DNA of 64,000 bases from Bog-473 sp963800725 (GTDB lineage: Bacteria; Actinomycetota; Acidimicrobiia; Acidimicrobiales; RAAP-2). The DNA lies in the NCBI GenBank assembly GCA_963800725.1, contig CAWDCE010000019.1, positions 62,001-126,000 of the forward strand. The letters are read 5' to 3'. Below, in pieces: positions 55,263 through 63,341 of the stretch (within the stretch, counting starts at the first letter, position 1; every line of letters starts with the position of its first letter). A program made the translations under genes and the position numbers. The notes below the pieces were generated by a model. The model made no database searches and was not told the DNA's origin. It saw only the letters and a program-made list of their open reading frames with translations.

Positions 55263-55310
55263 ACCGGCAGGGCGAGAAGACGGGGGTGTGCGCAAACCCG
55301 CCCTGCCGGT
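55263..55310. terminator. Inverted repeat between convergent genes
   Basis: ACCGGCAGGGCG at 55263-55274 is perfectly complementary to CGCCCTGCCGGT at 55299-55310, with a 24-base loop. It lies between the convergent ends of the enoyl-CoA hydratase gene and the DUF5666-like gene and would form a strong hairpin in both transcripts. There is no T-run, so it is a bidirectional terminator-like structure of the actinobacterial kind. Confidence 0.55.
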
Positions 55311-55342
55311 TCGTCATCGGCGATCGATCGCCGTCGGTGCGC

Positions 55343-55876
55343 TCACGACGCGGTTGATGGTGCTCCTGTTCCCGGCGGTGTGGTGCCGCTGGTTCCCGCG
55401 CCCCGAGGCCCGCCCGTCTGGCCGGGCGGCTTCGTGGCGACCATGATGCTGGTTGCGCTCACGCTGCCGTCCGCATTCTTCGTGCCGATGACGCCGACGA
55501 AATCGCCGACGGCGAGTGCACTCGACGTGGTCGTTCCGCTGGGCGAGCGAAAGGTCGTGCCCGACGAGTAGGTGATGACCTGCGATGTCGCTTGCCTGGT
55601 GGTGATGGTGATCGTGCCGACACCGACCGATGTGACTTTGCCACCGGCGGTGGGTGGCTTCAGGTCCGACGGCGCCATCGAGGGATGCGCCGATGGGGAA
55701 GCCGTGGGCGTGCTCGCACCCGCCGCCGCGCCACCGAGCCCGAGGGCCACGGCGAGGATGCCGCCCCCGACGGCCGCTCGGCGTCCGGGGGACCAGCGCC
55801 ATCGAGCACCATTTCTCGGATGCGGCAGTTCGTCGCTCGTTGCCGGTTGTTGTGCACTCTTGTTGACCTCTTGCAT
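55343..55876 (-). CDS. Membrane-anchored or secreted DUF5666-like protein
   Basis: 177 residues; the ATG at 55876 has AAAGGAGA upstream. A basic N-terminus is followed by one hydrophobic helix (AAVGGGILAVALGLGGAAAGAS), a Ser/Pro-rich linker and an OB-like segment GGKVTSVGVGTITITTRQATSQVITYSSGTTFRS, then LAVGDFVGVIGTKNADGSVSATSIMV. The pattern of strands with a terminal DGSVxAxxI is that of DUF5666 proteins. The C-terminal tail is Gly/Thr/Pro-rich. Exposed outside the membrane. Divergent from the SIMPL gene. Confidence 0.75.
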   Translation of the reverse strand: MQEVNKSAQQPATSDELPHPRNGARWRWSPGRRAAVGGGILAVALGLGGAAAGASTPTASPSAHPSMAPSDLKPPTAGGKVTSVGVGTITITTRQATSQVITYSSGTTFRSPSGTTTSSALAVGDFVGVIGTKNADGSVSATSIMVATKPPGQTGGPRGAGTSGTTPPGTGAPSTAS

Positions 55877-56048
55877 CTTGGTCTCCTTTGTGTGTGGATC
55901 TCGCGGTATCGCTGTGCAATGACCACTGTGCGCCGAGCGGTTGAGGACCCTCTGCGTCACCGCTGTGCGCCAGTTAGGGAAACGCGCGAACCGGACGGCC
56001 GTTGCGGGCGTCATAAGAGAGGACGGCGACGATCGGGAGGATTGAGCC

Positions 56049-56894
56049 ATGAGCGCGCACACCGCGGGGAAATATGGATCTGAGGGGCGCGTGGCGACGT
56101 GGCGGGCCCGGCCGCAATCGGGATGCCTCATGGTGGCCGCGCTCGGCGTCGTCGTCGCGGCCACGGCCAGCTCACTTGTCCTCGGGGTCGGCGCACCCAA
56201 GGCCGCCGCGGCCACTGCATCGTCGGGGTGTGGTGCGGGGGAGCCCAAACTGACGGTGCAGGGAAGTGCTCAGGCGAGCCAGGCGCCCGACATCGTGACC
56301 GTCGCGGTCGCGGTGAGCACCGTTGGCCAAACGGCGGCCGACGCATTGGGCGCCAACAACACGGCAGCCGCGCAAGCGATTGCCGCGTTCAGGGCCGGGG
56401 GAGTGGCCTCTCGAGATATCCAGACCTCGGGGCTCTCGCTGTCGCCGCAATATCTCTACCCGAACGGCGTGCCACAGCTGACCGGGTATGGCGCCACCAA
56501 CTCAATCGGCGCGACCATCCGCCACATCGCCACCTCGGGCACGGTCATCGATGCCGTGTCGGCTGCTGGCGGCGATGCCCTGCGCATCGATTCGTTGAAC
56601 TTCTCCTTGTCGCGCCCGGTCACCATCGAGGACCGGGCTCGATCCGAGGCAGTGACACAGGCCGCGAGTCATGCCCGCGCCATGGCAACTGCGGCCGGTC
56701 GGAAGCTCGGTGCCGTCTGCTCGTTGGTGGATCAGACGCCGCTCGCGACTTCGTTGAGCGCCGGCGACCAGCTGCGGGCCCTCCCGGGAACCCCAGCCTC
56801 GAGTGCGACGCCCGTCGAGCCCGGGGCCCAGAGCGACTCGGCCGAGGTGACCATCACCTATGCCTTGGATGCAACCACCTCTTCGGGCCAGTAA
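56049..56894 (+). CDS. SIMPL-domain (DUF541) secreted protein
   Basis: 281 residues, GAGGATTG before the ATG. A long N-terminus carries one hydrophobic signal helix (LMVAALGVVVAATASSLVLGVGA). The SIMPL domain follows: PKLTVQGSAQASQAPDIVTVAVAVSTVGQTAADAL, then VASRDIQTSGLSLSPQYLYP and IGATIRHIATSGTVIDAVSAAGGDAL. Related proteins are secreted or periplasmic and form multimers; function is not settled. It precedes the P450 gene by 79 bp on the same strand but the link is unclear. Confidence 0.88.
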   Translation: MSAHTAGKYGSEGRVATWRARPQSGCLMVAALGVVVAATASSLVLGVGAPKAAAATASSGCGAGEPKLTVQGSAQASQAPDIVTVAVAVSTVGQTAADALGANNTAAAQAIAAFRAGGVASRDIQTSGLSLSPQYLYPNGVPQLTGYGATNSIGATIRHIATSGTVIDAVSAAGGDALRIDSLNFSLSRPVTIEDRARSEAVTQAASHARAMATAAGRKLGAVCSLVDQTPLATSLSAGDQLRALPGTPASSATPVEPGAQSDSAEVTITYALDATTSSGQ

Positions 56895-56973
56895 AGGGGG
56901 GGTGGTGCCGATGGATAAAGTGATCGAGAGCCGGCGGCGCCGGGCTGCGGCTCGACTGAGACGAAGAGGGTCG

Positions 56974-58191
56974 ATGGCACACACGGGACCGGTCACGGAC
57001 TGGGCGAGCGACTTCGACGTGCTGGATCCTCGCTACGTCGCGAACCCGTTCAGCATCTGGGACGACCTGAGGGTCACGTGTCCAATCGCCCACACGAACC
57101 GGCGGGGGAGCACGTGGCTTCCGACCCGCTACGACGATGTGACCGCCATCGCCCATGACGTCGAGCACTTCAGTTCCACCAAGGTGGCTGTGATCCCCTT
57201 CGGCGAGGATGAAGAAGAAGAAGGGGCGATCGACGGGCCCATCCTCGAATACGGGTTGCCCCCGATCTCGGCCGACCCGCCGTTGCACACATGGACCCGC
57301 CGCCTCTTGCTGCCGTGGTTCTCGCATCGCCGGGTGGCGACCTATGTGCCGTTGACCCGGGCCCTGTGCCGAAACCTGATCAGTGGATTCGTGGCCGAGG
57401 GCCATGCTGACGCGGCAACCGACTATGCACAGCAGATTCCGGTGCGGGTCATCGCCCACGTGCTGGGCGTTTCTCCTGACGACTCCGACACCTTCACCCA
57501 ATGGGTGCGCGACGTCCTCGAATTCGCCGATGACGCGCCGAGGCGGATCGCCGCCACCGGTGAATTGTTGAACTATTTCATTGCCCAGCTCGAATATCGA
57601 CGACGCTCTCCGGGCGATGACCTGATTTCCGAGCTGCTCTCGACACAAATCGAAGGTGCACCGCTCGAGGATCCGGTCATCATGGGCATGGCCGCCCTGG
57701 TGCTGATCGCCGGCGTCGATACCACCTGGAGCGCGATTGGTTCATCGCTTTGGCATCTGTCGACCCACCCCGAGGACCTCAAACTGTTGGTGAGTGAACC
57801 CGAGATCATGCCGGTGGCCATCGAGGAGCTACTCCGGGCCTATTCGCCCGTGACCATGGCCCGGGTCGTCGCCGAGGACATTGACTACGGCGGGTGTCCC
57901 ATGAGGGAGGGCGACAAGGTATTGATGAATTTCCCCGCAGCCAATCGTGACCCCGAGGCGTTCGAGAGTCCCGATGTGGTGGATCTGACCAGAGCCAAGA
58001 ACCGCCACGTCGCCTTCGGTTCGGGCATCCACCGCTGCGCCGGCTCGAATCTGGCCCGCATGGAACTCGAGGTGGCTCTCGAAGAGTGGCTCGCCGCCAT
58101 CCCGTCGTTTTCACTGAACGAAGCCGAAGAGCTGACCTGGGCCGGTGGCCAGGTCCGCGGCCCGCGGCGCCTACCGGTGGTGTTCTCATGA
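56974..58191 (+). CDS. Cytochrome P450
   Basis: 405 residues from the ATG at 56974; an upstream in-frame ATG at 56911 has a better GGGGGG box but would add an Arg-rich stretch with rare AGA codons. I-helix: LIAGVDTTWSAIG; E-x-x-R of the K-helix: EELLRAYSP; haem loop: FGSGIHRCAGSNLARME with the Cys ligand. An acidic run (GEDEEEEGAID) lies in the BC region. It would insert oxygen into an unidentified lipid, terpenoid or steroid. Its stop overlaps the ferredoxin start (ATGA), so the ferredoxin is probably its electron donor. Confidence 0.9.
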   Translation: MAHTGPVTDWASDFDVLDPRYVANPFSIWDDLRVTCPIAHTNRRGSTWLPTRYDDVTAIAHDVEHFSSTKVAVIPFGEDEEEEGAIDGPILEYGLPPISADPPLHTWTRRLLLPWFSHRRVATYVPLTRALCRNLISGFVAEGHADAATDYAQQIPVRVIAHVLGVSPDDSDTFTQWVRDVLEFADDAPRRIAATGELLNYFIAQLEYRRRSPGDDLISELLSTQIEGAPLEDPVIMGMAALVLIAGVDTTWSAIGSSLWHLSTHPEDLKLLVSEPEIMPVAIEELLRAYSPVTMARVVAEDIDYGGCPMREGDKVLMNFPAANRDPEAFESPDVVDLTRAKNRHVAFGSGIHRCAGSNLARMELEVALEEWLAAIPSFSLNEAEELTWAGGQVRGPRRLPVVFS

Positions 58192-58388
58192 AGATCCGGG
58201 TCGATCCAAACAAGTGCCAGGGCCACGCCCGCTGTTACGGGTTGGCGCCCGAATTGTTCGACGTCGACGACTACGGGCAGGCTTCGGTCATCGTCGACGT
58301 GGTCCCCGAAGCGCTCGAGGCCAAAGCGCACCTGGCCATCGCCAACTGCCCCGAATACGCCATTGAAGTGGTGGGCGACGAGCAGTGA
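58188..58388 (+). CDS. 3Fe-4S ferredoxin
   Basis: 66 residues: KIRVDPNKCQGHARCYGLAPELFDVDDYGQASVI, ending ANCPEYAIEVV. Three Cys, in CxxHxxC and CP positions, bind a [3Fe-4S] cluster; the His replaces a fourth ligand as in other actinobacterial P450-linked ferredoxins. Directly coupled to the P450 gene. Confidence 0.92.
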   Translation: MKIRVDPNKCQGHARCYGLAPELFDVDDYGQASVIVDVVPEALEAKAHLAIANCPEYAIEVVGDEQ

Positions 58389-58402
58389 TTGCTCGTTGAC
58401 CC

Positions 58403-59317
58403 ATGACCGAGAGCCCGCCCGCGGCCCACGTCGCTCCGGCCTGGTTCACCCGGGCCGTCGAGGTTCCCCTCACCTCGCAGAGCGTCGACGTGGATGGATG
58501 CCCGATCCGCTACCTGACCTGGGGTGAACGCGGCGCCCGCGGACTGATCTTCGTCCACGGTGGTGGTGCACACGCCCATTGGTGGACCCCGGTGGCCGCC
58601 ACCTTCGCCGCCGAGTTCCGCGTGGTGGCCATCGATCTGTCGGGCCACGGAGACAGTGGCCACCGGGGCGCGTACGCCCTCGAGCAGTGGACCGACGAGG
58701 TCATGGCGGTGGCCGAAGTCGCCGGCATCGATGGATTGCCCATCATCATTGGGCACTCCATGGGCGGCTTCGTCACAATCGCGACCGCCGCCCGCCATCC
58801 GAGCGGGGTCAACGGGGTGATTGTCTGTGATTCCCCGGTGGCCGAGATGGACCCCGAGATCAGCGCCTACCGCCTCCGAGAGGCTTTCGGCCGACCCCGC
58901 ACCTACAGTGACTTCGAAGACGCCGTCGCGCATTTCCGTACGGTGCCCGCCCAAGAGCATTACCTCGACTACGTCATGGACTTCGTCGCCCGCCATTCGC
59001 TCAGGGCGGTCGACGGCGGGTGGCAGTGGAAGTTCGACCGGCGGATCTTCGAGCAATTCGGGACCGGGATGCGCTCGATCGCCGCGCCGTTTCTCGGTGA
59101 CGTGGCGTGCCGTCTGGCGCTCTTGCGATCAGAGTGCGGGTTGGTGACGCCCGACATCGGGGCTTCGATGTACGAGGCGCTCGGTCGCGTGACCCCGGTC
59201 ATCGAGATCCCCGAAGCCGGGCACCACGCCATGCTCGACCAGCCGCTGATTCTGCTTACCGCCCTGCGCACGCTGCTGGCGGACTGGGATCACTCCGAGC
59301 CCCACCGGCGCCGCTGA
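58403..59317 (+). CDS. Alpha/beta hydrolase
   Basis: 304 residues. DVDGCPIRYLTWGERGARGLIFVHGGGAHAHWW (oxyanion HGGG), AIDLSGHGDSGHR, nucleophile GHSMGGFVTI (Ser), catalytic His in IPEAGHHAMLDQP. It follows the ferredoxin by 14 bp and may use the oxygenated product of the P450, for example as an esterase or C-C hydrolase. It meets the convergent MFS gene with only 4 bp between stops. Confidence 0.88.
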   Translation: MTESPPAAHVAPAWFTRAVEVPLTSQSVDVDGCPIRYLTWGERGARGLIFVHGGGAHAHWWTPVAATFAAEFRVVAIDLSGHGDSGHRGAYALEQWTDEVMAVAEVAGIDGLPIIIGHSMGGFVTIATAARHPSGVNGVIVCDSPVAEMDPEISAYRLREAFGRPRTYSDFEDAVAHFRTVPAQEHYLDYVMDFVARHSLRAVDGGWQWKFDRRIFEQFGTGMRSIAAPFLGDVACRLALLRSECGLVTPDIGASMYEALGRVTPVIEIPEAGHHAMLDQPLILLTALRTLLADWDHSEPHRRR

Positions 59318-59321
59318 GCGC

Positions 59322-60806
59322 TCACACCGCCACGGCGGGCACCAGCTCGTCTGCGGTGTGGCGGGTGGCTCGGATCAGGGCGAACGCAGAGATGGCGGCC
59401 ACCGCCAAGACAATGGCGCTAAAGGTGAAGGCCATTGTGTACCCGTGCACTGCACCGGCGGCCTTGGCTGAGGCCGAGGTCCCATGCGCGGCGAGGTAGG
59501 AAGCCGTGGCGGTGGCCGCGATCGTATTGATAATGGCCGCCCCGAGTGAGCTGCCGGTCTGCTGGGTGGCATTGACCAAGGCACTGGCGACGCCGGCGTC
59601 GGCCGGAGCCACCCCGAGAAGGGCGGTGCTGCTCAAGGCCACGAAGGCCAGCCCCATGCCGAGGCTCACCACGAGCTCGGCGGGCAGCACGTGGCTGACA
59701 TAGGAGGAGTTGACCGAGATCATGGAGAAGATCATCAGCCCAATGGCCCCGAGCGTGGTGCCGCCGGTCAGGACGGCCCGCGGACCAAAGCGCGGGAGCA
59801 AGCGACTGGCCAACGTCGCGCCAGTGATGATGCCGACGGAAAACGGCACGAACGCGAAGCCGCTCTTCATGGCCGAATAGTGCAAGGTCCCTTGGAAGTA
59901 GAAAGTCAGTGACAAGAACGTCCCGAGCATGGCCGTGCCGACCAGGAGCGAGGCCAGGTAGGAACCCCCACGGTTTCGATCGAGGACCACGCGCAACGGA
60001 AGGAGCGGGTGCTCGGCGTGACGTTCGATCAGCACGAAGGCGCTCAGCAGCACGAGCGAGACGGCGAACAGGATCACCGTGGTAGACGAACTCCAACCGT
60101 CCGAGCCCGCTTTGGTGAAGGCGTAGACCAAGGCGAGCAGGCCGGCGGTGACCGTCACGGCGCCAGGGATGTCGTAGCCGTGGCGGACCGGGCTACGGCT
60201 CTCGGTCGTAAAGCGCAGCGCCGCCAGGGCCGCGACGATGGCGATCGGCACGTTGATGAGGAGCGTCCAACGCCACGAGGCGTATTCGGTGAGTGCACCA
60301 CCGAGGATGAGCCCGATGGCCGCGCCGCCGCCGGCGATCCCGCCGTAGACCGCAAAGGCGCGCGCCCGTTCTTTGGGTTCGTTAAAGGCGACGGTCAAGA
60401 GCGAGAGGGCGGCCGGAGCCATGACGGCGGCGAAGGCGCCTTGGAGGGCCCGAGCCCCAAAAAGCATGGCCGAAGTCTGGGCCAGTCCACCGAGGGCGCT
60501 GGCTGCGGCGAAGCCGATCAGGCTGATGACGAAGGCCCGCTTGCGGCCCATGTAGTCGGCAATGCGCCCGCCGAGCAGCAACAGGCCGGCGAACGAGAGG
60601 GTGTAGGCCGTCAGCATCCATTGCCGGTTGGCGACCGAAATGTGCAGGGATCGTTGCGCCGAGGGGAGAGCGATGATGACCACCGAGGCGTCGAGGACGA
60701 CCATGAGCTGGGCGACCGCGATGACCGCGAGGGCCCGGAATCGCTTCGGGTCAAGGTCTTGGAGGCCCTGTTCGTCGGTTGTTTCGTGTGCAAGGGTCGT
60801 GGTCAT
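59322..60806 (-). CDS. DHA2-family MFS transporter under TetR control
   Basis: 494 residues; ATG 60806 has AAGGAGA upstream. Fourteen helices; LDASVVIIALPSAQRSLHISVANRQWMLTAYTL in helix 1-2, GRIADYMGRKRAFV (motif A), ARALQGAFAAVMAPAALSLL (motif B) and GLILGGALTEYASWRWTLLINVP (motif C). The TetR-type gene is divergent, and a near-consensus promoter with an operator between -35 and -10 precedes this gene, so it should be induced by a ligand that releases the regulator. Presumed drug or metabolite efflux. Confidence 0.92.
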   Translation of the reverse strand: MTTTLAHETTDEQGLQDLDPKRFRALAVIAVAQLMVVLDASVVIIALPSAQRSLHISVANRQWMLTAYTLSFAGLLLLGGRIADYMGRKRAFVISLIGFAAASALGGLAQTSAMLFGARALQGAFAAVMAPAALSLLTVAFNEPKERARAFAVYGGIAGGGAAIGLILGGALTEYASWRWTLLINVPIAIVAALAALRFTTESRSPVRHGYDIPGAVTVTAGLLALVYAFTKAGSDGWSSSTTVILFAVSLVLLSAFVLIERHAEHPLLPLRVVLDRNRGGSYLASLLVGTAMLGTFLSLTFYFQGTLHYSAMKSGFAFVPFSVGIITGATLASRLLPRFGPRAVLTGGTTLGAIGLMIFSMISVNSSYVSHVLPAELVVSLGMGLAFVALSSTALLGVAPADAGVASALVNATQQTGSSLGAAIINTIAATATASYLAAHGTSASAKAAGAVHGYTMAFTFSAIVLAVAAISAFALIRATRHTADELVPAVAV

Positions 60807-60881
60807 GTGGTCTCCTTGTGCAGCGTGACAGCGAGTGAACCGCCGACCGGGCCTTCCCTTTGGAGAGGATCTGCCGTATAA

Positions 60882-60899
60882 TCGGAGTGCTGGTTCCAT
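60882..60899. promoter_or_regulatory. TetR operator, weaker second site
   Basis: TCGGAGTGCTGGTTCCAT matches the reverse complement of the main site at 13 of 18 positions. Its centre is 27 bp from that of the first site. It abuts TATAAT (60877-60882), a probable -10 of the regulator gene, so it may serve autoregulation. Confidence 0.55.
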
Positions 60900-60903
60900 T
60901 TAG

Positions 60904-60933
60904 ACTATACGGAACGTACACTCCGTTTGTCAA
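60904..60933 (-). promoter_or_regulatory. Sigma-70-type promoter of the MFS gene
   Basis: On the minus strand TTGACA (60933-60928) and TATAGT (60909-60904) are separated by exactly 18 bp. Both hexamers are near consensus. The 18-bp palindrome at 60909-60926 occupies the spacer, so regulator binding would block polymerase. The -35 hexamer overlaps the first base of the regulator's start codon. Confidence 0.75.
60909..60926. promoter_or_regulatory. TetR operator, main site
   Basis: ACGGAACGTACACTCCGT: arms ACGGA/TCCGT with GTAC at the centre, 14 of 18 positions symmetric. It lies between the -35 and -10 of the MFS promoter and just upstream of the regulator's start codon. Confidence 0.7.
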
Positions 60934-61628
60934 TGCGAAGGGGGATTTTTTTCTTGCAACAGGACCAGGTGGCCGAGGCGAATCCAAAGGACGAGGCGAC
61001 CAACCCTTGTGCGCGCCCTTTGCGCGCCGACGCTCAGCGCAACCGCGAGAGTCTTCTCGCAGCGGCCGAGGCGATCTTTGCCACCGAGGGAATCGCGGTA
61101 CCTGTTGACGTCATCGCGGAAAAGGCCGGCGTCGGAGTCGGCACCCTCTACCGGCACTTCCCGACCAAAGAGAAGCTGTGCGAAGCGATTCTCATCGAGC
61201 GGATGCACGAACTGATCAACGACGCGTGGGCGCGCCTCGACAGCGATGATCCCGGCGCGGCGTTCTTCGGATTCATCGAACACTTCTCCGAACAAGGTGT
61301 GGCCAAGCGAGATCTCATTGCGGCACTTTCGGGTACCGGAGTGGAATTCGAGCTGACGGCGGCCGATGCCAAGCAAGCGCTCCGTGAAGCGGTCGAGAAC
61401 CTCTTGGTGGCGGCCCAACGCGCTGGGGCGGTTCGGCCCGACGTGACCTGTCCCGTCGTGCTCTCCCTCATCGGCAGTACGTGCATGGCCAGCGAGCGGC
61501 CCTACGAGGGCGAGGCGACGACGCGCGATCTCCTCAAGGTCATCTGCGACGGGCTGCGGGTGCCCCAAGAGTCACCCGGCGCGTCCGGCGACTCCATCGA
61601 GCCAGGACAACAAGTCGTCGAGGTGTGA
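60933..61628 (+). CDS. TetR-family transcriptional regulator
   Basis: 231 residues from the ATG at 60933. Residues about 35-85 are the TetR HTH: ADAQRNRESLLAAAEAIFATEGIAVPVDVIAEKAGVGVGTLYRHFPTKEKLCEAIL. The C-terminal part (EFELTAADAKQALREAVENLLVAAQRAGAVRPDVT) is the ligand-binding and dimerisation domain common in actinobacterial efflux regulators. Divergent from the MFS gene with two operator-like palindromes between them. The 3' end overlaps the convergent DUF3445 gene by 57 bp. Confidence 0.93.
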   Translation: MRRGIFFLQQDQVAEANPKDEATNPCARPLRADAQRNRESLLAAAEAIFATEGIAVPVDVIAEKAGVGVGTLYRHFPTKEKLCEAILIERMHELINDAWARLDSDDPGAAFFGFIEHFSEQGVAKRDLIAALSGTGVEFELTAADAKQALREAVENLLVAAQRAGAVRPDVTCPVVLSLIGSTCMASERPYEGEATTRDLLKVICDGLRVPQESPGASGDSIEPGQQVVEV

Positions 61629-62501
61629 ACCGAGTTGGCGCCGCCGCACTTCACCGACGGGGGCACGTAACCAGGCCGCCAGGTCACCCGCCCGCCCCGG
61701 ATCCTCGCGCAGCACCGCCACCGGTGCGCTCTGGACCCGGATGGTAAAGACAATGGCGCCACTCGAGGCGAGACGGCGCAGTGTCTGTCGTTCGCTGCGG
61801 ATCCACAGCGTCGGCGCAGCACCGTCGATCGGGTCGGGTGCGTGCAGGGACGGATCGAGCGCAAGGCATGGGGCCCACAGCACCAGGGCCGGCCAGACCG
61901 AGACGTTGCGGCGCCATACCAACTTGCCCGGGGCCAAGCGGTCGAAGAGGGAGTCGACCTTGGTGCTCAGTTCCGCCTCGTAATGCGGCACCGGTCGATG
62001 CACCACCGTGGTCGGGTGACCAAGCTTGTCGGACAACCGCCACAGGCTGGGAAAACACAAGATGGCACCCTCGAGGCGCCAGGCGCCGTCGTGGTGCACC
62101 ATGAGGCACAGGTCCTCTTGAATCTGTGTGCCTGCTCGGGCCAAGGGGTGTGCGTCAGTGGATTCCTCGTGCGCCACCTCCGGCGGCGCGTGGGCAACCA
62201 GCCACCGATCGACAAGGTCGGCCACCTCCTCGGCGGCGCCATCGGCGTGGCGCGTGCAGGCAAAGACCTCGGAGCGTTGTTCGGCCAAGAGCCGTTGTCG
62301 AAGTGGTAATTCCACCCGGGCCAGGTCGTCGTAGCGGAGCCACTGCGCTTCGGGCAGCGTGCGGGTGCCCATGCGAGCGTGGGCACTGGCGGGGGTCAGG
62401 TCGATCTCATCAATCCAGTTGGGGCCGACGACGCGCGCGTACGCCGCGGGGTCGGGGGCGTAGGCGGCGAGGAGACCGGGGTCGATTTCTCGCGGTGTCA
62501 C
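61572..62501 (-). CDS. DUF3445 protein, haem-dependent oxidative N-demethylase-like
   Basis: 309 residues from a GTG that overlaps the SDR stop (GTGA). ARMGTRTLPEAQWL near residue 45, then EDLCLMVHHDGAWRLEGAILCFPSLWRLSDKLGHPTTVVHRPVPHYEAEL are the conserved DUF3445 block, with the His-x-Pro-V-P motif. Family members are haem-binding oxidative demethylases acting on small amines; substrate here is unknown. It forms a two-gene operon with the SDR. Confidence 0.85.
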   Translation of the reverse strand: MTPREIDPGLLAAYAPDPAAYARVVGPNWIDEIDLTPASAHARMGTRTLPEAQWLRYDDLARVELPLRQRLLAEQRSEVFACTRHADGAAEEVADLVDRWLVAHAPPEVAHEESTDAHPLARAGTQIQEDLCLMVHHDGAWRLEGAILCFPSLWRLSDKLGHPTTVVHRPVPHYEAELSTKVDSLFDRLAPGKLVWRRNVSVWPALVLWAPCLALDPSLHAPDPIDGAAPTLWIRSERQTLRRLASSGAIVFTIRVQSAPVAVLREDPGRAGDLAAWLRAPVGEVRRRQLGSHLDDLLSWLDGVAGRAG

Positions 62502-63247
62502 TTCGAGCGCTGGTGACCCAAGAGTTCCTCATACGAATCGATGGGACTATGGAGCGAGAGGCCACCATCACAGTCGAGGATCTGTCCGGTCACCCAGTCC
62601 ATCTGGTGGAGCGACACGATGGCGTGCGCGACTTCGTCGGCGCGCCCGAGCCGTCCGAGGGGCGTGCGGTGGCTCACGCCGCGCAACCACGGCGAATCAC
62701 GATGGGCGCGGCCCAACATGGGTGTCTCGGTCACGCCGGGCCCGACGGCATTGACCCGGATGCCGACAGGCCCCCATTCAAAGGCCGCCACCTTGACCAA
62801 CATGGACAAGGCCGCCTTCGAGGCGCAATACAGGCCCATGTTGCGGTCGACGAGATGGGCACTGATGCTCGACGTGGCGACGATCGAATGCGTCCCGCCG
62901 GCATCGCGGATGAGCGGGGCCAGCGCCCGCATGCACAACCACGGCCCGCGCGCGTTGATCGACATGACGCGGTCCCATTCATCGGGCTCCGTCTCGGCCA
63001 AGAGACCCGAGTGCCCGATCCCGGCGGTGATGGTGACCCACCCGGGTAGTCCGCCGCGTTGCACTGTCTGCGACAGGGCGCGTGCGATGGCGTCGGGGTC
63101 GCCAATGTCGCATTCGATATCGAAGGTGCCGGCGATATCCCACACCGTGGTGGGCGTGCCCGCGGATCGGTAGCGCTCGGCGACTGCGGCACCGATACCC
63201 GATGCCCCGCCAATGACCAGCGCGCCCCTTTGGTCGAGTTGCGACAT
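62498..63247 (-). CDS. Short-chain dehydrogenase/reductase
   Basis: 249 residues; GGGAGCA precedes the ATG at 63247. Cofactor loop ALVIGGASGIGAAVAERYR (GGxSGxG), DIECDIGDPDAI, then N-A-G replaced by TAGIGHSG, catalytic Ser in IVATSSISAH and YxxxK in LYCASKAALSML. Typical classical SDR of actinobacterial secondary metabolism or degradation. Its stop overlaps the start of the DUF3445 gene, so both probably act on the same substrate class. A palindrome lies in the divergent region upstream. Confidence 0.9.
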   Translation of the reverse strand: MSQLDQRGALVIGGASGIGAAVAERYRSAGTPTTVWDIAGTFDIECDIGDPDAIARALSQTVQRGGLPGWVTITAGIGHSGLLAETEPDEWDRVMSINARGPWLCMRALAPLIRDAGGTHSIVATSSISAHLVDRNMGLYCASKAALSMLVKVAAFEWGPVGIRVNAVGPGVTETPMLGRAHRDSPWLRGVSHRTPLGRLGRADEVAHAIVSLHQMDWVTGQILDCDGGLSLHSPIDSYEELLGHQRSK

Positions 63248-63303
63248 CGTGCTCCCTTGAACCCCGGTGCGCCAACGCATCGAAGGTTGTGGCGGCCACC
63301 TCG

Positions 63304-63318
63304 TAGGCTCTGAGCCTA
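63304..63318. promoter_or_regulatory. 15-bp perfect palindrome between SDR and VOC genes
   Basis: TAGGCTC and GAGCCTA around a single T, in the 94-bp region between the divergent start codons at 63247 and 63342. A plausible operator controlling both directions. No regulator gene is adjacent within the window. Confidence 0.55.
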
Positions 63319-63341
63319 AACCGAGTTCGGGGGTGGCGGTC

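Noticed and set aside
56894..56974. CUGAGA string and GGGGGUGGUGCC suggesting a TPP riboswitch
   Set aside because: The essential GAACCUGA block is missing, and the context is a P450 gene.
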